The notes below the pieces were generated by a model that did not search any database, was not told the DNA's origin, and saw only the letters and a list, made by a program, of their open reading frames with translations. A program made the translations under genes and the position numbers. From Desulfamplus sp. (GTDB lineage: Bacteria; Desulfobacterota; Desulfobacteria; Desulfobacterales; Desulfobacteraceae), in contig JADGBC010000003.1 in assembly GCA_015231705.1 (NCBI GenBank), positions 1-57,912 on the forward strand: a DNA stretch of 57,912 nt, written 5' to 3'. Shown piece after piece: positions 16,385 through 26,698 of this stretch. Every line of letters starts with the position of its first letter. Position 1 is the first letter of the stretch.

Positions 16385-17785
16385 ATGAGTTTACAGAAGA
16401 GAAAAATCACAGAACTTCAAATACTTGACCTTGCTTTCGGAGGGATGGGAATTGCAAAACCCGATGGTTTCCCTGTTTTTGTTGACAGGACGCTTCCAGG
16501 AGACAGGGTTCTTGCAAGAGTTAACAAAAAGAAAAAAAAATATGCAGAAGCAACTCTAATTGAGATAATTGAGCCTTCACCTGTCCGCCTGAAGGCTCCT
16601 TGTGCCTATGCAGACCACTGCGGGGGATGTCGCTGGCAGGCTCTTCCGTATGAAGAGCAACTTAAATACAAAAAACGACATGTGATTGACTCGCTTGAGC
16701 ATATAGGCCTGATAAAGGGTGTTGAGGTAAAAGATGCTATCCGATCTGAAAAAACTTTCGGCTTCAGGAATAAAATGGAGTTTTCATGCAGTGACAGAAG
16801 GTGGCTCACCCCTGAAGATCTTCAGAACCCTGAGATCAGAAAAGATTTTGGCCTGGGTCTGCATGTACCTGGAACTTTTGACAGGATTATCGATATTGAA
16901 AAGTGTCTGATTCAGCCAGACACAGGCAATCAGATCCTGGGTGACATACGGCAATATATCAAGGAATCTGGAGTACCTGCTTACGGATTGAAAAGCCATG
17001 AAGGATTCTGGCGCTTTGTAATGCTTCGAAGCTCTACTGCTTTTGGTACCTGGATGGTCAATATTATTACAAAAGAGGAGAATGACTCTATTCTGATGCC
17101 GTTAGCTGCTCAGTTGATGGCCAAGTATCCTGAAATTACCTCTGTTGTCAACAATGTGACTGCAAGAAAAGCCTCAATTGTAACAGGTGAATATGAAAAA
17201 ATTCTTGCTGGAGAGCGATATATCAGAGAACAACTGGGAGACTTTACCTTTGAAATTTCAGCCAACTCATTTTTCCAGACCAACACACTTGGTGCACAGA
17301 CTCTATACTCCTTGGTTTCTGGCTACGCACAGCTCACTGGCAAAGAGCATGTGATTGATCTCTATTCCGGTACTGGCACCATACCGATATGGCTTTCAAA
17401 AGACGCAAGAGATGTTACCGGAATCGAGATAGTTGAAAGTGCTGTGGAGGATGCCAGAAGAAACGCTTCTATAAACAATATTCAAAATTGTCATTTTCAT
17501 GTGGGTGATATACGCAATATATTGCCTTCTATTTTATCAGGAACTGACAAAAGATGCGATGTAATGATTATAGACCCCCCAAGAGCTGGTATGCACAAGG
17601 ATGTTGTTGATCAGGTCATTGCTATTGCCCCTGACAAAATAGTTTATGTATCCTGTAATCCTGCCACCCTTGCAAGAGACCTTGCTCTTCTTCAGTCAAA
17701 GTACAGGGCAGTTGAAGTGCAGCCCGTTGACATGTTTCCACACACATTTCACATTGAATCCGTAGCACTGCTAAAGGCTATCTGA
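16385..17785 (+). CDS. rlmD: 23S rRNA (uracil-C5)-methyltransferase, RlmD type
   Basis: 466 residues. A TRAM domain (about 1-65) is followed by the iron-sulfur cysteines CAYADHCGGCRW plus a later Cys (IEKCLIQPD). The SAM fold has DLYSGTGTIPIW and the DPPRAGMHKDV loop, and the catalytic Cys is in VSCNPATLARDL. It methylates a 23S rRNA uridine at C5 (U1939 in E. coli for RlmD). RlmCD or other homologues remain possible. It stands alone on the plus strand, divergent from the hydrolase. Confidence 0.92.
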   Translation: MSLQKRKITELQILDLAFGGMGIAKPDGFPVFVDRTLPGDRVLARVNKKKKKYAEATLIEIIEPSPVRLKAPCAYADHCGGCRWQALPYEEQLKYKKRHVIDSLEHIGLIKGVEVKDAIRSEKTFGFRNKMEFSCSDRRWLTPEDLQNPEIRKDFGLGLHVPGTFDRIIDIEKCLIQPDTGNQILGDIRQYIKESGVPAYGLKSHEGFWRFVMLRSSTAFGTWMVNIITKEENDSILMPLAAQLMAKYPEITSVVNNVTARKASIVTGEYEKILAGERYIREQLGDFTFEISANSFFQTNTLGAQTLYSLVSGYAQLTGKEHVIDLYSGTGTIPIWLSKDARDVTGIEIVESAVEDARRNASINNIQNCHFHVGDIRNILPSILSGTDKRCDVMIIDPPRAGMHKDVVDQVIAIAPDKIVYVSCNPATLARDLALLQSKYRAVEVQPVDMFPHTFHIESVALLKAI

Positions 17786-17825
17786 CAAAAAAACAGACAT
17801 TTTTTCTGTCTGCAAACCCTTAGTC

Positions 17826-17970
17826 TACAAATTTGTACTATCAATAAGATTTAGAACACAATTATGTCTTGATTTTTTCTTAATTATTTTGAATAAAAGC
17901 AACGTGCTGTAATGACAAATTAAAATAGCTGTTTTTTCGGCATAAGACAGCTATTGCTACAAATTTGTAG
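17826..17970. promoter_or_regulatory. Two copies of the palindrome TACAAATTTGTA upstream of amtB
   Basis: A 12-bp perfect palindrome occurs at 17826-17837 and again at 17958-17969; the latter extends to the 14-bp CTACAAATTTGTAG. They are 132 bp apart in the 452-bp AT-rich stretch between rlmD and amtB, which contains no gene. Such a pair would suit a dimeric repressor or activator acting on amtB. The regulator is not identifiable. Confidence 0.5.
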
Positions 17971-18237
17971 AATCAAATCAACTTATTTTATTTCAATAGT
18001 GTAATCCACCCAATCTGACAATATTTCACATCCCTTCAAGACCCCTTTTATTACAAAGCATTAAATTTTATTTTCTATTGAGCACGATTAATGCAGAGCA
18101 GTGATAATTTTTCAACTGTTTTCAATCACATCAACCGAGATGGCCTAAAAACAGAAACAGTTGAATCTAATCATGGCAAATCATTGAAATTAAAAGATTT
18201 TTTTACCACAACCGCATACAAATCAAAGGAGAATTTA

Positions 18238-19569
18238 ATGCACAGGGCAATAAAGACAGCAGGATTTCTGGTATTTACTTTATTTATAGGTTCACGCAGT
18301 CTATTTGCGGCAGAACCTCAGCCAATAGATACGGGCAGCACTTCATGGATGCTTATGTCAACAGCTCTTGTTCTTTTGATGGTACCCGGACTTGCTATGT
18401 TTTACGGCGGACTTGTAAGAACCAAAAATGTTATTTCAACCATGATGCACACCTATGTGGCTTTGGCAATTATTGGAGTATTATGGGTAATATGTGGCTA
18501 TTCGCTGACCTTTGGCAAAAATATCATGGGGGGAATTGTAGGCTGGAACAGCGACTATTTCTTTCTAAAAGGAATTGATGATATGGTTACCAAGGGGATA
18601 CCAGAATATGTCATTGCCATGTTCCAGGGCAAATTTGCTATCATCACTCCGGCTCTGATCAGCGGAGCTCTTGCTGAGAGAGTCTATTTTAAAGGATACT
18701 CAATGTTTATCGCCCTCTGGTTTATCTTTATATACTGCCCATTATGCCACTGGATCTGGGCATCAGATGGCTGGCTGTACAATATCGGTGCTGCTGGAGC
18801 AATAGATTTGGCAGGAGGAATGGTTATCCACGTTTCAGCAGGAACAAGTGCACTTGTTGTGGCTCTCTTTCTGGGTGTTCGCAAAGGGTATCCAAACACT
18901 GTTATCAATCCAAATAACCTTGTAATGACAATAATGGGTGCCGGCCTTTTGTGGGTTGGATGGTTCGGATTCAATGCAGGTTCTACCCTGCAAAGCGGTC
19001 TTGAAACAGCACGGGCACTTACTATGACTCAGATTTCAGCAGCAAGCGGAGCTTTGACCTGGCTTGCCATTGAAGCATTTATGTTCCGCAAGGCAACATC
19101 TCTTGGCTTTGTCTCCGGCATCCTTGCCGGGCTGGTTGTAATCACACCTGCGGCTGGAGTCGTGCAGCCAATTGGTGCCATTATCCTTGGTGCGTTATCA
19201 TCCATGGCTTGCTATTTTGCCTTGCAAGTCAAACTTAAGTTCAAATATGACGACAGTCTGGATTGTTTTGGAATTCACGGCGTTGGCAGCGGCCTTGGAG
19301 TTATTCTACTCTCTTTCTTCATCCGTGACAGCTGGATGCAGGATGCTGCTGCATCCTCATCAACAGGCACCTGGACAGCATGGAACCAGTTGACTGTTCA
19401 GCTTATTGGAATGGGGGCAACCATTCTTTTAGCATCAATAGGAACATTTATTATATGTATTCTGGTTGAAAAAACTCTGGGATTCAGAATTGATGAGGAT
19501 AAAGAGGTAGAGGGGCTTGACAGATCCCTTCACGGAGAGCACGGTTACGGTCTTATAAGGGCAGACTGA
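18238..19569 (+). CDS. amtB: Ammonium transporter, Amt/MEP/Rh family
   Basis: 443 residues from ATG 18238, preceded by AAAGGAG at good spacing; the longer frame from 18091 adds an unlikely hydrophilic leader. A signal peptide (to FAAEPQ) is followed by 11 membrane helices. Conserved features are MVPGLAMFYGGLVRTKN, the pore segment with FQGKFAIITPALISGALAER, DLAGGMVIHVSAG (first pore His) and GIHGVGSGLGVILL (second pore His). It conducts ammonia/ammonium across the inner membrane. Usually a glnK gene follows, but here the next gene is ihfA, so the PII partner must be elsewhere. Confidence 0.95.
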   Translation: MHRAIKTAGFLVFTLFIGSRSLFAAEPQPIDTGSTSWMLMSTALVLLMVPGLAMFYGGLVRTKNVISTMMHTYVALAIIGVLWVICGYSLTFGKNIMGGIVGWNSDYFFLKGIDDMVTKGIPEYVIAMFQGKFAIITPALISGALAERVYFKGYSMFIALWFIFIYCPLCHWIWASDGWLYNIGAAGAIDLAGGMVIHVSAGTSALVVALFLGVRKGYPNTVINPNNLVMTIMGAGLLWVGWFGFNAGSTLQSGLETARALTMTQISAASGALTWLAIEAFMFRKATSLGFVSGILAGLVVITPAAGVVQPIGAIILGALSSMACYFALQVKLKFKYDDSLDCFGIHGVGSGLGVILLSFFIRDSWMQDAAASSSTGTWTAWNQLTVQLIGMGATILLASIGTFIICILVEKTLGFRIDEDKEVEGLDRSLHGEHGYGLIRAD

Positions 19570-19660
19570 TTATAATTTAAATAACAATTATAAAAAGTTG
19601 ACAAACCATCTGCATGTAAAGTATTTTAGCTTCAAATTTTTTAATATTATGCAATTAAAA

Positions 19661-19735
19661 AACAGCCACTTAAGGCAAAAGGGTTTCACTCCACGCCAAA
19701 CCCTTTTGCCTGTGGCTGTTATCATTTTTTATCAA
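19661..19735 (+). terminator. Strong rho-independent terminator after amtB
   Basis: AACAGCCAC (19661-19669) pairs with GTGGCTGTT (19712-19720), and inside it GGCAAAAGGGTTT pairs with AAACCCTTTTGCC. ATCATTTTTTATC follows. A TTGACA at 19598-19603 with TATTTT 18 bases later might be a promoter, which would yield a transcript of about 100 nt ending here. Confidence 0.9.
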
Positions 19736-19765
19736 AAATAATACACTGCTGCAGGAGGCACATTA

Positions 19766-20050
19766 ATGGCATTGACCAAAACCGACATCACAGAAAAAAT
19801 CCAACTCAACCTGAATCTTTCAAGAACAACGGCCTATAACATAATGGAGGATTTTCTTAAAATAATCAAAGACAGTCTTGCAAATAGTGAAGATGTCATG
19901 ATCAGCGGATTTGGAAAATTCTGTGTAAATGAAAAGAAGTCACGGAAAGGGAGAAATCCTGCCACAAATGAGGAGATGAATCTTCCGGCAAGAAGAGTGG
20001 TGACATTCAAATGTTCAGGAAAGTTAAGAGATCTTATTAATGTAAAGTAG
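19766..20050 (+). CDS. ihfA: Integration host factor alpha-type DNA-binding protein
   Basis: 94 residues of the HU/IHF family. MALTKTDITEKIQLNLNLSRTTAYNIMEDFL is the helical dimerisation part. ISGFGKFCVNEKKSRKGRNPATNEEM includes the arm with the RNPATNE tip that inserts a Pro into the DNA minor groove. The C-terminal helix follows (FKCSGKLRDLIN). It bends DNA and helps compact the nucleoid. The match is best to IhfA; HU is the alternative. AGGAGG lies before the ATG. It is preceded by the amtB terminator and followed by its own hairpin. Confidence 0.88.
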   Translation: MALTKTDITEKIQLNLNLSRTTAYNIMEDFLKIIKDSLANSEDVMISGFGKFCVNEKKSRKGRNPATNEEMNLPARRVVTFKCSGKLRDLINVK

Positions 20051-20088
20051 AAAATAATCATAACAAAGAATGTATTTTCACGATAAGC

Positions 20089-20128
20089 AAAAGTCCCCTC
20101 TGCTGTAAAGCAGGTGGGACTTTTGATA
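20089..20128. terminator. Terminator hairpin between ihfA and ftsB
   Basis: AAAAGTCCC (20089-20097) pairs with GGGACTTTT (20116-20124). The element is symmetrical, with T-rich DNA on both strands, so it can serve the converging ihfA and ftsB transcripts. Confidence 0.8.
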
Positions 20129-20199
20129 TTTCCATCCAGTTTTGATATTTGGTAGAAAATATTCTCTTTATCACCCCAATTTGAGGGATTCCCCCGGAA

Positions 20200-20499
20200 T
20201 CATTCCTCCGTCTTCACCTCTGCTTTAATATCTTGAAATCTGAACACCAACTCATCTTTTGCTACCATGCCAAGCTCATGCCTTGCAATGTGCTCAATGT
20301 AGCCAAGATCGCTCTTAAGGCGATCAACCTTTCTCTCAAGAACTCTGTTGGCATCATTGATGGCAATGTTTTCATTTATTATTGTCTGCTCCTGCAACCT
20401 TAAGCGATTGCCATCCATAAATCCGTTTTTACCGTACAGTATTAAAAATGCCAGGATAACCATCACGGATATCACTGTAAGATAGATTGTCTTTTCCAA
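20200..20499 (-). CDS. ftsB: FtsB/DivIC-family septum formation initiator
   Basis: 99 residues. One N-terminal membrane helix (about 5-24) is followed by a coiled coil (NRLRLQEQTIINENIAINDANRVLERKVDRLKSD) and the conserved IEHIARHELGMVAKDELVFRF. This is the standard FtsB plan: a bitopic divisome protein that pairs with FtsL and FtsQ. A family A repeat separates it from murJ on the same strand. Confidence 0.85.
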   Translation of the reverse strand: MEKTIYLTVISVMVILAFLILYGKNGFMDGNRLRLQEQTIINENIAINDANRVLERKVDRLKSDLGYIEHIARHELGMVAKDELVFRFQDIKAEVKTEE

Positions 20500-20532
20500 A
20501 ATAGATGAACCCCGTTTTTATAATTTTTTTAA

Positions 20533-20626
20533 ATAACCGGCACGGCCGGAGCTAGGTATTGGCTCTCGGCCACAACGAACAATGAAAGTCACATAAGCAC
20601 AGCTATTTAAAGAGACTTTCACATAA
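20533..20626 (+). repeat. family A repeat, copy 3
   Basis: Full-length copy with ATAACCGGCACGGCCGGAGC, GGCCACAACGAACAATGAAA and AGAGACTTTCACATAAA, between ftsB and murJ. Confidence 0.92.
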
Positions 20627-20725
20627 ATTGACTGTAAATAGTGAGTCATAACTTATAATTTCACATACAGTATGTGTCGTCTTAAATTTCCATCCAACAC
20701 CATATACTGCAACAAACCATAAAGT

Positions 20726-22291
20726 TTATGACTGATGAGGAGTGTAAGATTTCTTTAGAAACATCAATTCAGGTACTTTAAAAAGCAGCCCCAATCCACC
20801 GAAAACTGAAACTCCAAGCATCACACAGACCACAACACCTGACAGCAGAATATATTTATCAGTAGAAAACACAGGGCAAATATATTCTGCTGCCCTATCA
20901 ACTACTACATACATTATAGCAGAGAAAAAAAAGGATCTACAGGCTGTACCAGAAATTTCTCTCCACGGAAATTCAAATTCTATAATTGCTGCACTTCTTA
21001 TCAGAAAACAGAAATTAAGAATAGCTGCAATCGATATGGACAAGGCAAGGCCATAAACCCCCATCTTATCCATGAGAACAAAGGATAACAAAATATTGGA
21101 ACTAATTGAAATAAGTCCTCCGATCAACGGGGTTCTCACATTGGAAAGTGCATAGAAAAGAGTCACGAAAAGCCTCGCACCAGCAAATGCCCACATCCCT
21201 AAACAGAAGAATAGAAGAACCATTGCTGTAGAGTTAACATCATTAATATCAAAAGCACCATGATTGAACAGAAGTGCTACAATCGGCTCCCTTAAGACAG
21301 CCAGCCCTGCCATAGAGGGAATCATAATAAAAAGAACCATTCTGACACCTCTTGTAAAGATAGAAGATGCTCGGCCAAGATCATGAGAGGCAACTGCTCT
21401 TGAAAGTACAGGGAAAATGGAGGTTGATACCGAAAAGGCAAAAAGTCCCAGTGGAAACTGAACAAGCCTGTCCGCATAATAAAGGTAGGAGACACTCCCT
21501 TGAAAAAAAACAGATGTCATGCTTGAGGCCATAAAAGTTGCCACAAGCATATTTATCTGAAGCGGGGCAATTCCAATAACGGCCGGCAGCATCATCTTAA
21601 ATGCAAGTATGGTATCAGGATGTTGCAAAATCACTTTTCCACAAAATTTAAACCCACTTCTCACAATAAATGGAATCTGAATAGCAAGCTGGAGGATACC
21701 ACCAGTCGTAACCCCCCATGCCATAATAACAGCCGGGGATTCAGACAATGGGGAGAAAAAAACTGCAAACAATATAATTGTCAAATTAAGAATAATGGGG
21801 GCAGAGGCAGGGGCTGCAAAATGACCCATTGAGTTTAAAATACCCATGAATATTGATAGAATACAGACAGATAGAACATAGGGCATCATGATATTTGACA
21901 GCGTTATGGTCAATTCGGGTTCTGCAAAAAAAATCTGTGTAAACGCAATGAAACAAAGCAGAAACAGAACACCTCCAGCCGAAATGAAAATCAATGCACT
22001 TCGAGCCATCTCAAAGGCATATTCAGAGCCTTCACGCATAAGTAGTTTGGTGAATACAGGTATAAATGAGATACTCAATGCCCCGTCAGAAAAGAATTTT
22101 CTGAAAAGATCTGGTATGCGTAAAGCTGCCAAAAAGGCATCACTGTAGAAACCGGCACCAAGGAGCATGGCGACAATTGCATCACGAACAAATCCCAGAA
22201 TACGACTTGTAACTGTTAATACGCCAACTATTCCGGCATCTTTTATCATTTTTTTATCAGATTGGTCAAACAAGGAGTTTTCCCTTGACAA
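20726..22291 (-). CDS. murJ: Lipid II flippase MurJ
   Basis: Up to 521 residues with about 14 predicted membrane helices. N-terminal VGVLTVTSRILGFVRDAIVAMLLGAGFYSDAFLAALRIPDLFRKFFSDGALSISFIPVF is diagnostic, including the conserved RxxD and FRxxFSDGALS. It moves lipid II across the inner membrane during peptidoglycan synthesis. The start is uncertain: TTG 22291 begins the frame, TTG 22273 has AAGGGA in front, and Met 22249 begins the conserved region. The region overlaps a likely rpsT promoter on the other strand. Confidence 0.93.
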   Translation of the reverse strand: MSRENSLFDQSDKKMIKDAGIVGVLTVTSRILGFVRDAIVAMLLGAGFYSDAFLAALRIPDLFRKFFSDGALSISFIPVFTKLLMREGSEYAFEMARSALIFISAGGVLFLLCFIAFTQIFFAEPELTITLSNIMMPYVLSVCILSIFMGILNSMGHFAAPASAPIILNLTIILFAVFFSPLSESPAVIMAWGVTTGGILQLAIQIPFIVRSGFKFCGKVILQHPDTILAFKMMLPAVIGIAPLQINMLVATFMASSMTSVFFQGSVSYLYYADRLVQFPLGLFAFSVSTSIFPVLSRAVASHDLGRASSIFTRGVRMVLFIMIPSMAGLAVLREPIVALLFNHGAFDINDVNSTAMVLLFFCLGMWAFAGARLFVTLFYALSNVRTPLIGGLISISSNILLSFVLMDKMGVYGLALSISIAAILNFCFLIRSAAIIEFEFPWREISGTACRSFFFSAIMYVVVDRAAEYICPVFSTDKYILLSGVVVCVMLGVSVFGGLGLLFKVPELMFLKKSYTPHQS

Positions 22292-22314
22292 AACAGATCA
22301 ATATACAGTAAATT
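22285..22314 (+). promoter_or_regulatory. Candidate sigma-70 promoter for rpsT
   Basis: TTGACA at 22285-22290 and TAAATT at 22309-22314 with 18 bases between, about 80 bases upstream of the rpsT start. The match is by inspection only. Confidence 0.5.
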
Positions 22315-22394
22315 CATATACTTTAAATACAGAGAGTAAATTAATAAACTCAATATAATAATTTTAATAATTAAAATTAAGGAGCAGAACAACA

Positions 22395-22655
22395 TTGGCT
22401 AATCACAAATCGGCTATCAAGCGTGCAAAACAAAATGAGACAAAAAGACTTAGAAACAGATCCAATCGATCTGCCATGAAGACAGCAATAAAAAAAGTAT
22501 ATGCTGCAAAGGCAGAGGGTGCTGAGAATACTTCGGAACTGCTGGTAAACGCCCAGTCTGTCATTGCAAAAGCAGCAAAAAAAGGTATTATGCACAAAAA
22601 TACAGCTGCACGTAAAACTTCAAGACTTACCAAACATGTTAATTCTGCAGCTTAG
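22395..22655 (+). CDS. rpsT: 30S ribosomal protein S20
   Basis: 86 residues (M/L)ANHKSAIKRAKQNETKRLRNRSNRSAMKTAIKKV and so on to TSRLTKHVNS, the usual basic all-helical S20 that binds 16S rRNA. Translation starts at TTG 22395 with GGAG ten bases upstream; no ATG is available without losing conserved residues. TTG/UUG starts are known for rpsT elsewhere. A strong terminator follows. Confidence 0.96.
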   Translation: MANHKSAIKRAKQNETKRLRNRSNRSAMKTAIKKVYAAKAEGAENTSELLVNAQSVIAKAAKKGIMHKNTAARKTSRLTKHVNSAA

Positions 22656-22712
22656 GAAATATCGAGCAGATCGTTAATATCTAACGACCATCTGCGACAG
22701 AATAGCTTTTAA

Positions 22713-22759
22713 AAAATAAGGTTTCAAGCAATCAGTATTGTTTGAAACCTTATTTTTTT
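22713..22759 (+). terminator. Rho-independent terminator of rpsT
   Basis: AAATAAGGTTTCAAGCAAT pairs with ATTGTTTGAAACCTTATTT, a stem of about 19 bp with a four-base loop, followed by TTTT. Confidence 0.92.
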
Positions 22760-22898
22760 ATGGTTATGAGTGGTAAGGGACTGCATAATAATAAAACTAC
22801 CCACTTTTGCATAAAAGAACACCGTATGTTCAATATGGAGCTCTTGATATTGGGTAGATTATTTTCTATGTGCTCCCTAAAGATAGAATCATGAATAT

Positions 22899-23426
22899 TC
22901 AGAAACTATCTGTCATCTGACCAACAAGCCTTCGGGAAAGCCGACTGGCTATTTTTTCAATGGTTGAATTTAAAATAGCTTCATCTGTGGCGTTATCATT
23001 AGCCACGGCGTAGGATTCACTCTCCGTAAAACCGTTCACTGCAAAAAGAATCTCTCCTGCACTGCTCTTCATCTCAAGATCTATAACAGCACTTACACCT
23101 CTTTTATAAACGGAGTCTTCCGAGGTTCTGGCCAGGGCGTTAAAAGAGACAGAAACAATAGTACCGTAGATCAATGCATCCGCATCATTATTATTCTGAC
23201 TCTCCTCACTTTTATGATCTATAACCCTTACTGTACTATTTCGCATCAGCTCCTGAATAAGAGCATTTGCAAAGAGAGTTTCAGCACCAACCTGTGCACT
23301 TTTATTTTTAAAGACTGCAACAGAGACGGTCTCAATATTGCCAGGCAGTTTCCCGCCTCCTTGCAGAGTATAACCACAGGAGAAAAGAAGAGAAAACAGA
23401 ATCACAACAGCAAAGCCATTTTTCAT
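22899..23426 (-). CDS. lptE: LPS-assembly lipoprotein LptE
   Basis: 175 residues. A short signal peptide ends in the lipobox LLFSCG (Cys17), then GYTLQGGGKLPGNIETVSVAVFKNKS, the characteristic N-terminus of LptE/RlpB. The remainder alternates strands and two helices (ETLFANALIQELMR, EAILNSTIEKIASRLSRRLVG). It plugs the LptD barrel in LPS export. Its position directly downstream of leuS on the same strand matches the leuS-lptE pairing of many proteobacteria. The often-linked holA is absent here. Confidence 0.88.
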   Translation of the reverse strand: MKNGFAVVILFSLLFSCGYTLQGGGKLPGNIETVSVAVFKNKSAQVGAETLFANALIQELMRNSTVRVIDHKSEESQNNNDADALIYGTIVSVSFNALARTSEDSVYKRGVSAVIDLEMKSSAGEILFAVNGFTESESYAVANDNATDEAILNSTIEKIASRLSRRLVGQMTDSF

Positions 23427-23692
23427 AAGATTATCCCAAGTTTCCCCTGTACTTGAAGGTAAGGGGGTGACTCTGATAAAATAGCCATGACCGTTTCTCA
23501 GGCCATCGAAAATTTATCAAAAAAAATGCATTTTAGCACTCACCCAAAGTAATGTGCTAGCACAGCTCGGCATAAGTTCTCTGTTGCTTTTTTGTGCCGA
23601 ATATTCATATGAACATTGAAGAATCGGCTCCAATAAGTGTAATAAGATTTACGCCCGACTGTACTAGGAACAAGATGCCATATTGACTGAAA

Positions 23693-26386
23693 TCACACCA
23701 CAATATTGACCAGTTTTTTTCTTACCACAATTACCTTTTTAATGGGTTGATCTCCGATATGTTTTTGAACCATCTCATCAGCAAGGGCAGTTTGGCGAAT
23801 CAAGTCGTCACTGCTCTTTGCATCAACTGAGAATTTTGATCTGAGCTTACCATTGACCTGCACCACGACCAGAATCTCATCCGTCAATAAAGCATCTTCT
23901 CGATATACAGGCCAAGGCTGCTCGGTTATGCCATTCAAGTTGCCCAGATATTCCCAAACCTCTTCTGCAAAGTGGGGCACAATCGGAGATAGCAGAAGTA
24001 TGATATTTCGAATAGAGAATGCCACCACAGATTTGATCTCCGGTGATATCTGCTGTATCTGAAGTTGATCTGTGTTCAAATCCATGCTGTACATGACATT
24101 GACAAGCTCCATTACCGCACTGATGGCTGTATTAAAGTGAAAATTACCCTCAATATCATCGGTTACTTTTTTAATGGTTTGATGAGTTTTAGTGTATAAT
24201 TTTTTTGCATCACTGTCCAGCAGCCCTGATAACGGTCCTGTATAGGATTCAACCCCCTGTGTCATCTCCATGCATGTCCCGGCAAGACGCCATACCCGGT
24301 TAATGAATCTATAACACCCTTCAACTCCGTCATCATTCCACTCCAGACCTTTTTCCGGCGGAGCCGCAAAAAGACAGAACAGGCGTGTGATGTCAGCACC
24401 ATACTTATTCAGAAGATCATTTGGATCAATTACGTTTTTCTTGGACTTAGACATTTTTATTACGCGTCCGATCTCCACGTCACTGCCACACTTCTGGCAA
24501 GTTGCCTTACCCTCTGAAATCAGTGCCTCTTCAGGGAAGAGATAGCCATGTTCTGGACACCTCAAAGTCTCTTTTGATACCATTCCCTGAGTCAGAAGAT
24601 TGGTAAAAGGCTCTTTAAAATCAATCAGTTCAAGAGTATTTAAAACCCTCATAAAATACCTGGAATACAGTAAGTGAAGAATTGCGTGCTCAACTCCTCC
24701 TATATATTGATCCACAGCCATCCAGTATTTCACAGCCTCCTTGTCAAACATGGCATTGTCACAGTCAGGGCTGCAATATCTTATGAAATACCATGAAGAC
24801 TCAACAAAAGTATCCATAGTGTCTGTGTCACGCCTGGCATCAGTTCTACCACATTTTGGACAATCTGTTTTCTTGAAAAAATCAAGTGTTGGCAGAGGTG
24901 ATCCCCCGTTTTCAAGAAGATGGGCATCTTCCGGCAGGACAATGGGTAGATCAGATTCAGGAACAGGAACCACACCGCATGTTTGGCAGTGAATCACCGG
25001 AATAGGGGTACCCCAGTATCTCTGGCGAGAAATACCCCAATCCCTGAGCCTGAAGCTGACCGTCTTTTTTCCAAGCCCCTCTCTTTCCAGCCAATCTGTA
25101 ATTTTACTCATCGCCTTATCGTTAGGCATGCCGTTATATTGTCCGGAATTTACAAGAATGCCTGGTGCGGAAAATGCCTGAGTCATTGTGGAAGCGTCAA
25201 GAGCTCCTTGTGTGGATTGACCATCAAAATATATATTCTCAGGCTGATTTGTATCTGATTTAGTCCGGTCCGGCTGAATCACCACAACAATATCCAGGTT
25301 ATATTTTTTTGCAAAATCAAAGTCACGCTGATCATGTGCGGGTACTGACATTACAGCACCAGTTCCATACTCCATAAGAGCAAAATTGGCAGTATATATT
25401 GGCATACGTCTGCCATTAGCTGGATTGATACACCATGCTCCGGTAAAGACCCCCTCTTTTTCGTAAGTTTCAATTGCAGATGAGGAGCGCTCCTGTCTGG
25501 AGATCTTTTCAACAAATAGAGCTACGGCTTTCTCCTGATCAGTACCTCTTGAAAGAGATTCAACTAATGGGTGTTCAGGTGCAAGACACATGAATGTTGC
25601 ACCAAACAGAGTATCTGGTCTTGTAGTAAAGACGTTGATACACCCTTCTCCAGCAATGTCATTTTGCCTACCTTCAATCTTGAAGGATATTTCAGACCCG
25701 ATGCTTTTGCCGATCCAATTTTTCTGCATTACTGTAACTTTTTCTGGCCATCCTGGAAGTTTGTCACAATGGATCAGAAGATCCTCGGCATAATCAGTAA
25801 TCCTGAAAAACCACTGCCACAGTTTTTTTTGCTGCACCATCTCACCGCACCGCCAGCAAAGATCTTCTTCAACCTGTTCATTGGCAAGAACTGTCTGACA
25901 ATGGCCACACCAGTTTACGTAAGACTCTTTTCTATAGACCATATCTTTTTCAAGCATCTTGAGAAAAAGCCACTGCTCCCACCTGTAATACGAAGGAGTG
26001 CAGGTGGCTATCTCCCGTTTCCAGTCATAGGAGAATCCCATTTTCTTAAGCTGGTTACGCATAGTATTGATATTGTCATATGTCCATGCAGCAGGATGAG
26101 TTTTGTTATCAATGGCTGCGTTTTCCGCAGGCATACCAAAAGCATCCCATCCCATTGGATGGAGCACATTGTATCCATTCATTCTTTTATATCTTGCCAC
26201 AACATCACCAATGGTGTAGTTTCTCACATGCCCCATATGAATTTTGCCGGACGGGTAAGGAAACATCTCCAGCAGGTAATACTTCTTTTTTGATTTATCT
26301 TCAGATGCACGGAAAATGTGATTGTTTTCCCAGTATTCCTGCCACTTGGACTCTACTTTTTCAGGATTGTAACGTTCATCCATCAT
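23693..26386 (-). CDS. leuS: Leucyl-tRNA synthetase
   Basis: About 897 residues. It charges tRNA-Leu and contains an editing domain. Class I signatures are [12 protein letters not shown] (HIGH) and KMSKSKKN (KMSKS). The CP1 editing domain shows [13 protein letters not shown] and [16 protein letters not shown], and [10 protein letters not shown] marks the catalytic core. Zinc-type cysteines occur in [14 protein letters not shown] and CPKCG. The start is ATG 26386, eight codons into the frame, because GGAGG (26399-26403) lies 12 nt before it; the extra upstream codons would begin at a TTG. Confidence 0.97.
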   Translation of the reverse strand: MMDERYNPEKVESKWQEYWENNHIFRASEDKSKKKYYLLEMFPYPSGKIHMGHVRNYTIGDVVARYKRMNGYNVLHPMGWDAFGMPAENAAIDNKTHPAAWTYDNINTMRNQLKKMGFSYDWKREIATCTPSYYRWEQWLFLKMLEKDMVYRKESYVNWCGHCQTVLANEQVEEDLCWRCGEMVQQKKLWQWFFRITDYAEDLLIHCDKLPGWPEKVTVMQKNWIGKSIGSEISFKIEGRQNDIAGEGCINVFTTRPDTLFGATFMCLAPEHPLVESLSRGTDQEKAVALFVEKISRQERSSSAIETYEKEGVFTGAWCINPANGRRMPIYTANFALMEYGTGAVMSVPAHDQRDFDFAKKYNLDIVVVIQPDRTKSDTNQPENIYFDGQSTQGALDASTMTQAFSAPGILVNSGQYNGMPNDKAMSKITDWLEREGLGKKTVSFRLRDWGISRQRYWGTPIPVIHCQTCGVVPVPESDLPIVLPEDAHLLENGGSPLPTLDFFKKTDCPKCGRTDARRDTDTMDTFVESSWYFIRYCSPDCDNAMFDKEAVKYWMAVDQYIGGVEHAILHLLYSRYFMRVLNTLELIDFKEPFTNLLTQGMVSKETLRCPEHGYLFPEEALISEGKATCQKCGSDVEIGRVIKMSKSKKNVIDPNDLLNKYGADITRLFCLFAAPPEKGLEWNDDGVEGCYRFINRVWRLAGTCMEMTQGVESYTGPLSGLLDSDAKKLYTKTHQTIKKVTDDIEGNFHFNTAISAVMELVNVMYSMDLNTDQLQIQQISPEIKSVVAFSIRNIILLLSPIVPHFAEEVWEYLGNLNGITEQPWPVYREDALLTDEILVVVQVNGKLRSKFSVDAKSSDDLIRQTALADEMVQKHIGDQPIKKVIVVRKKLVNIVV

Positions 26387-26698
26387 AATATATATACGCC
26401 TCCGCAAAACATATATTTAAATAATTTTTTACTTTAAATAACGGGTTTAAGAAAATTTTTAAAAAAATATAAATGCCACAATATCCTGTAAATAGCAAGC
26501 CAGACAAATTAAGATGCCCAATAATGAGACAAAATAATCAAAACGCCATATAACCAACATGGCAGATCACCGCGATCTATGTTATATAAAATCAATTGCA
26601 AAAAAGAGTCTGTAAAAAGAGTCTTACAGTTCAAATATTTGCTTCACCCTAATGGGTGCAGCCGTTAGACAAAAGGAGGATGCAAAAACAGGCATTGA

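Noticed and set aside
17784-17820. Terminator after rlmD (CAGACA/TGTCTG hairpin)
   Set aside because: The T-run is inside the loop rather than after the stem, so termination is doubtful on the plus strand.
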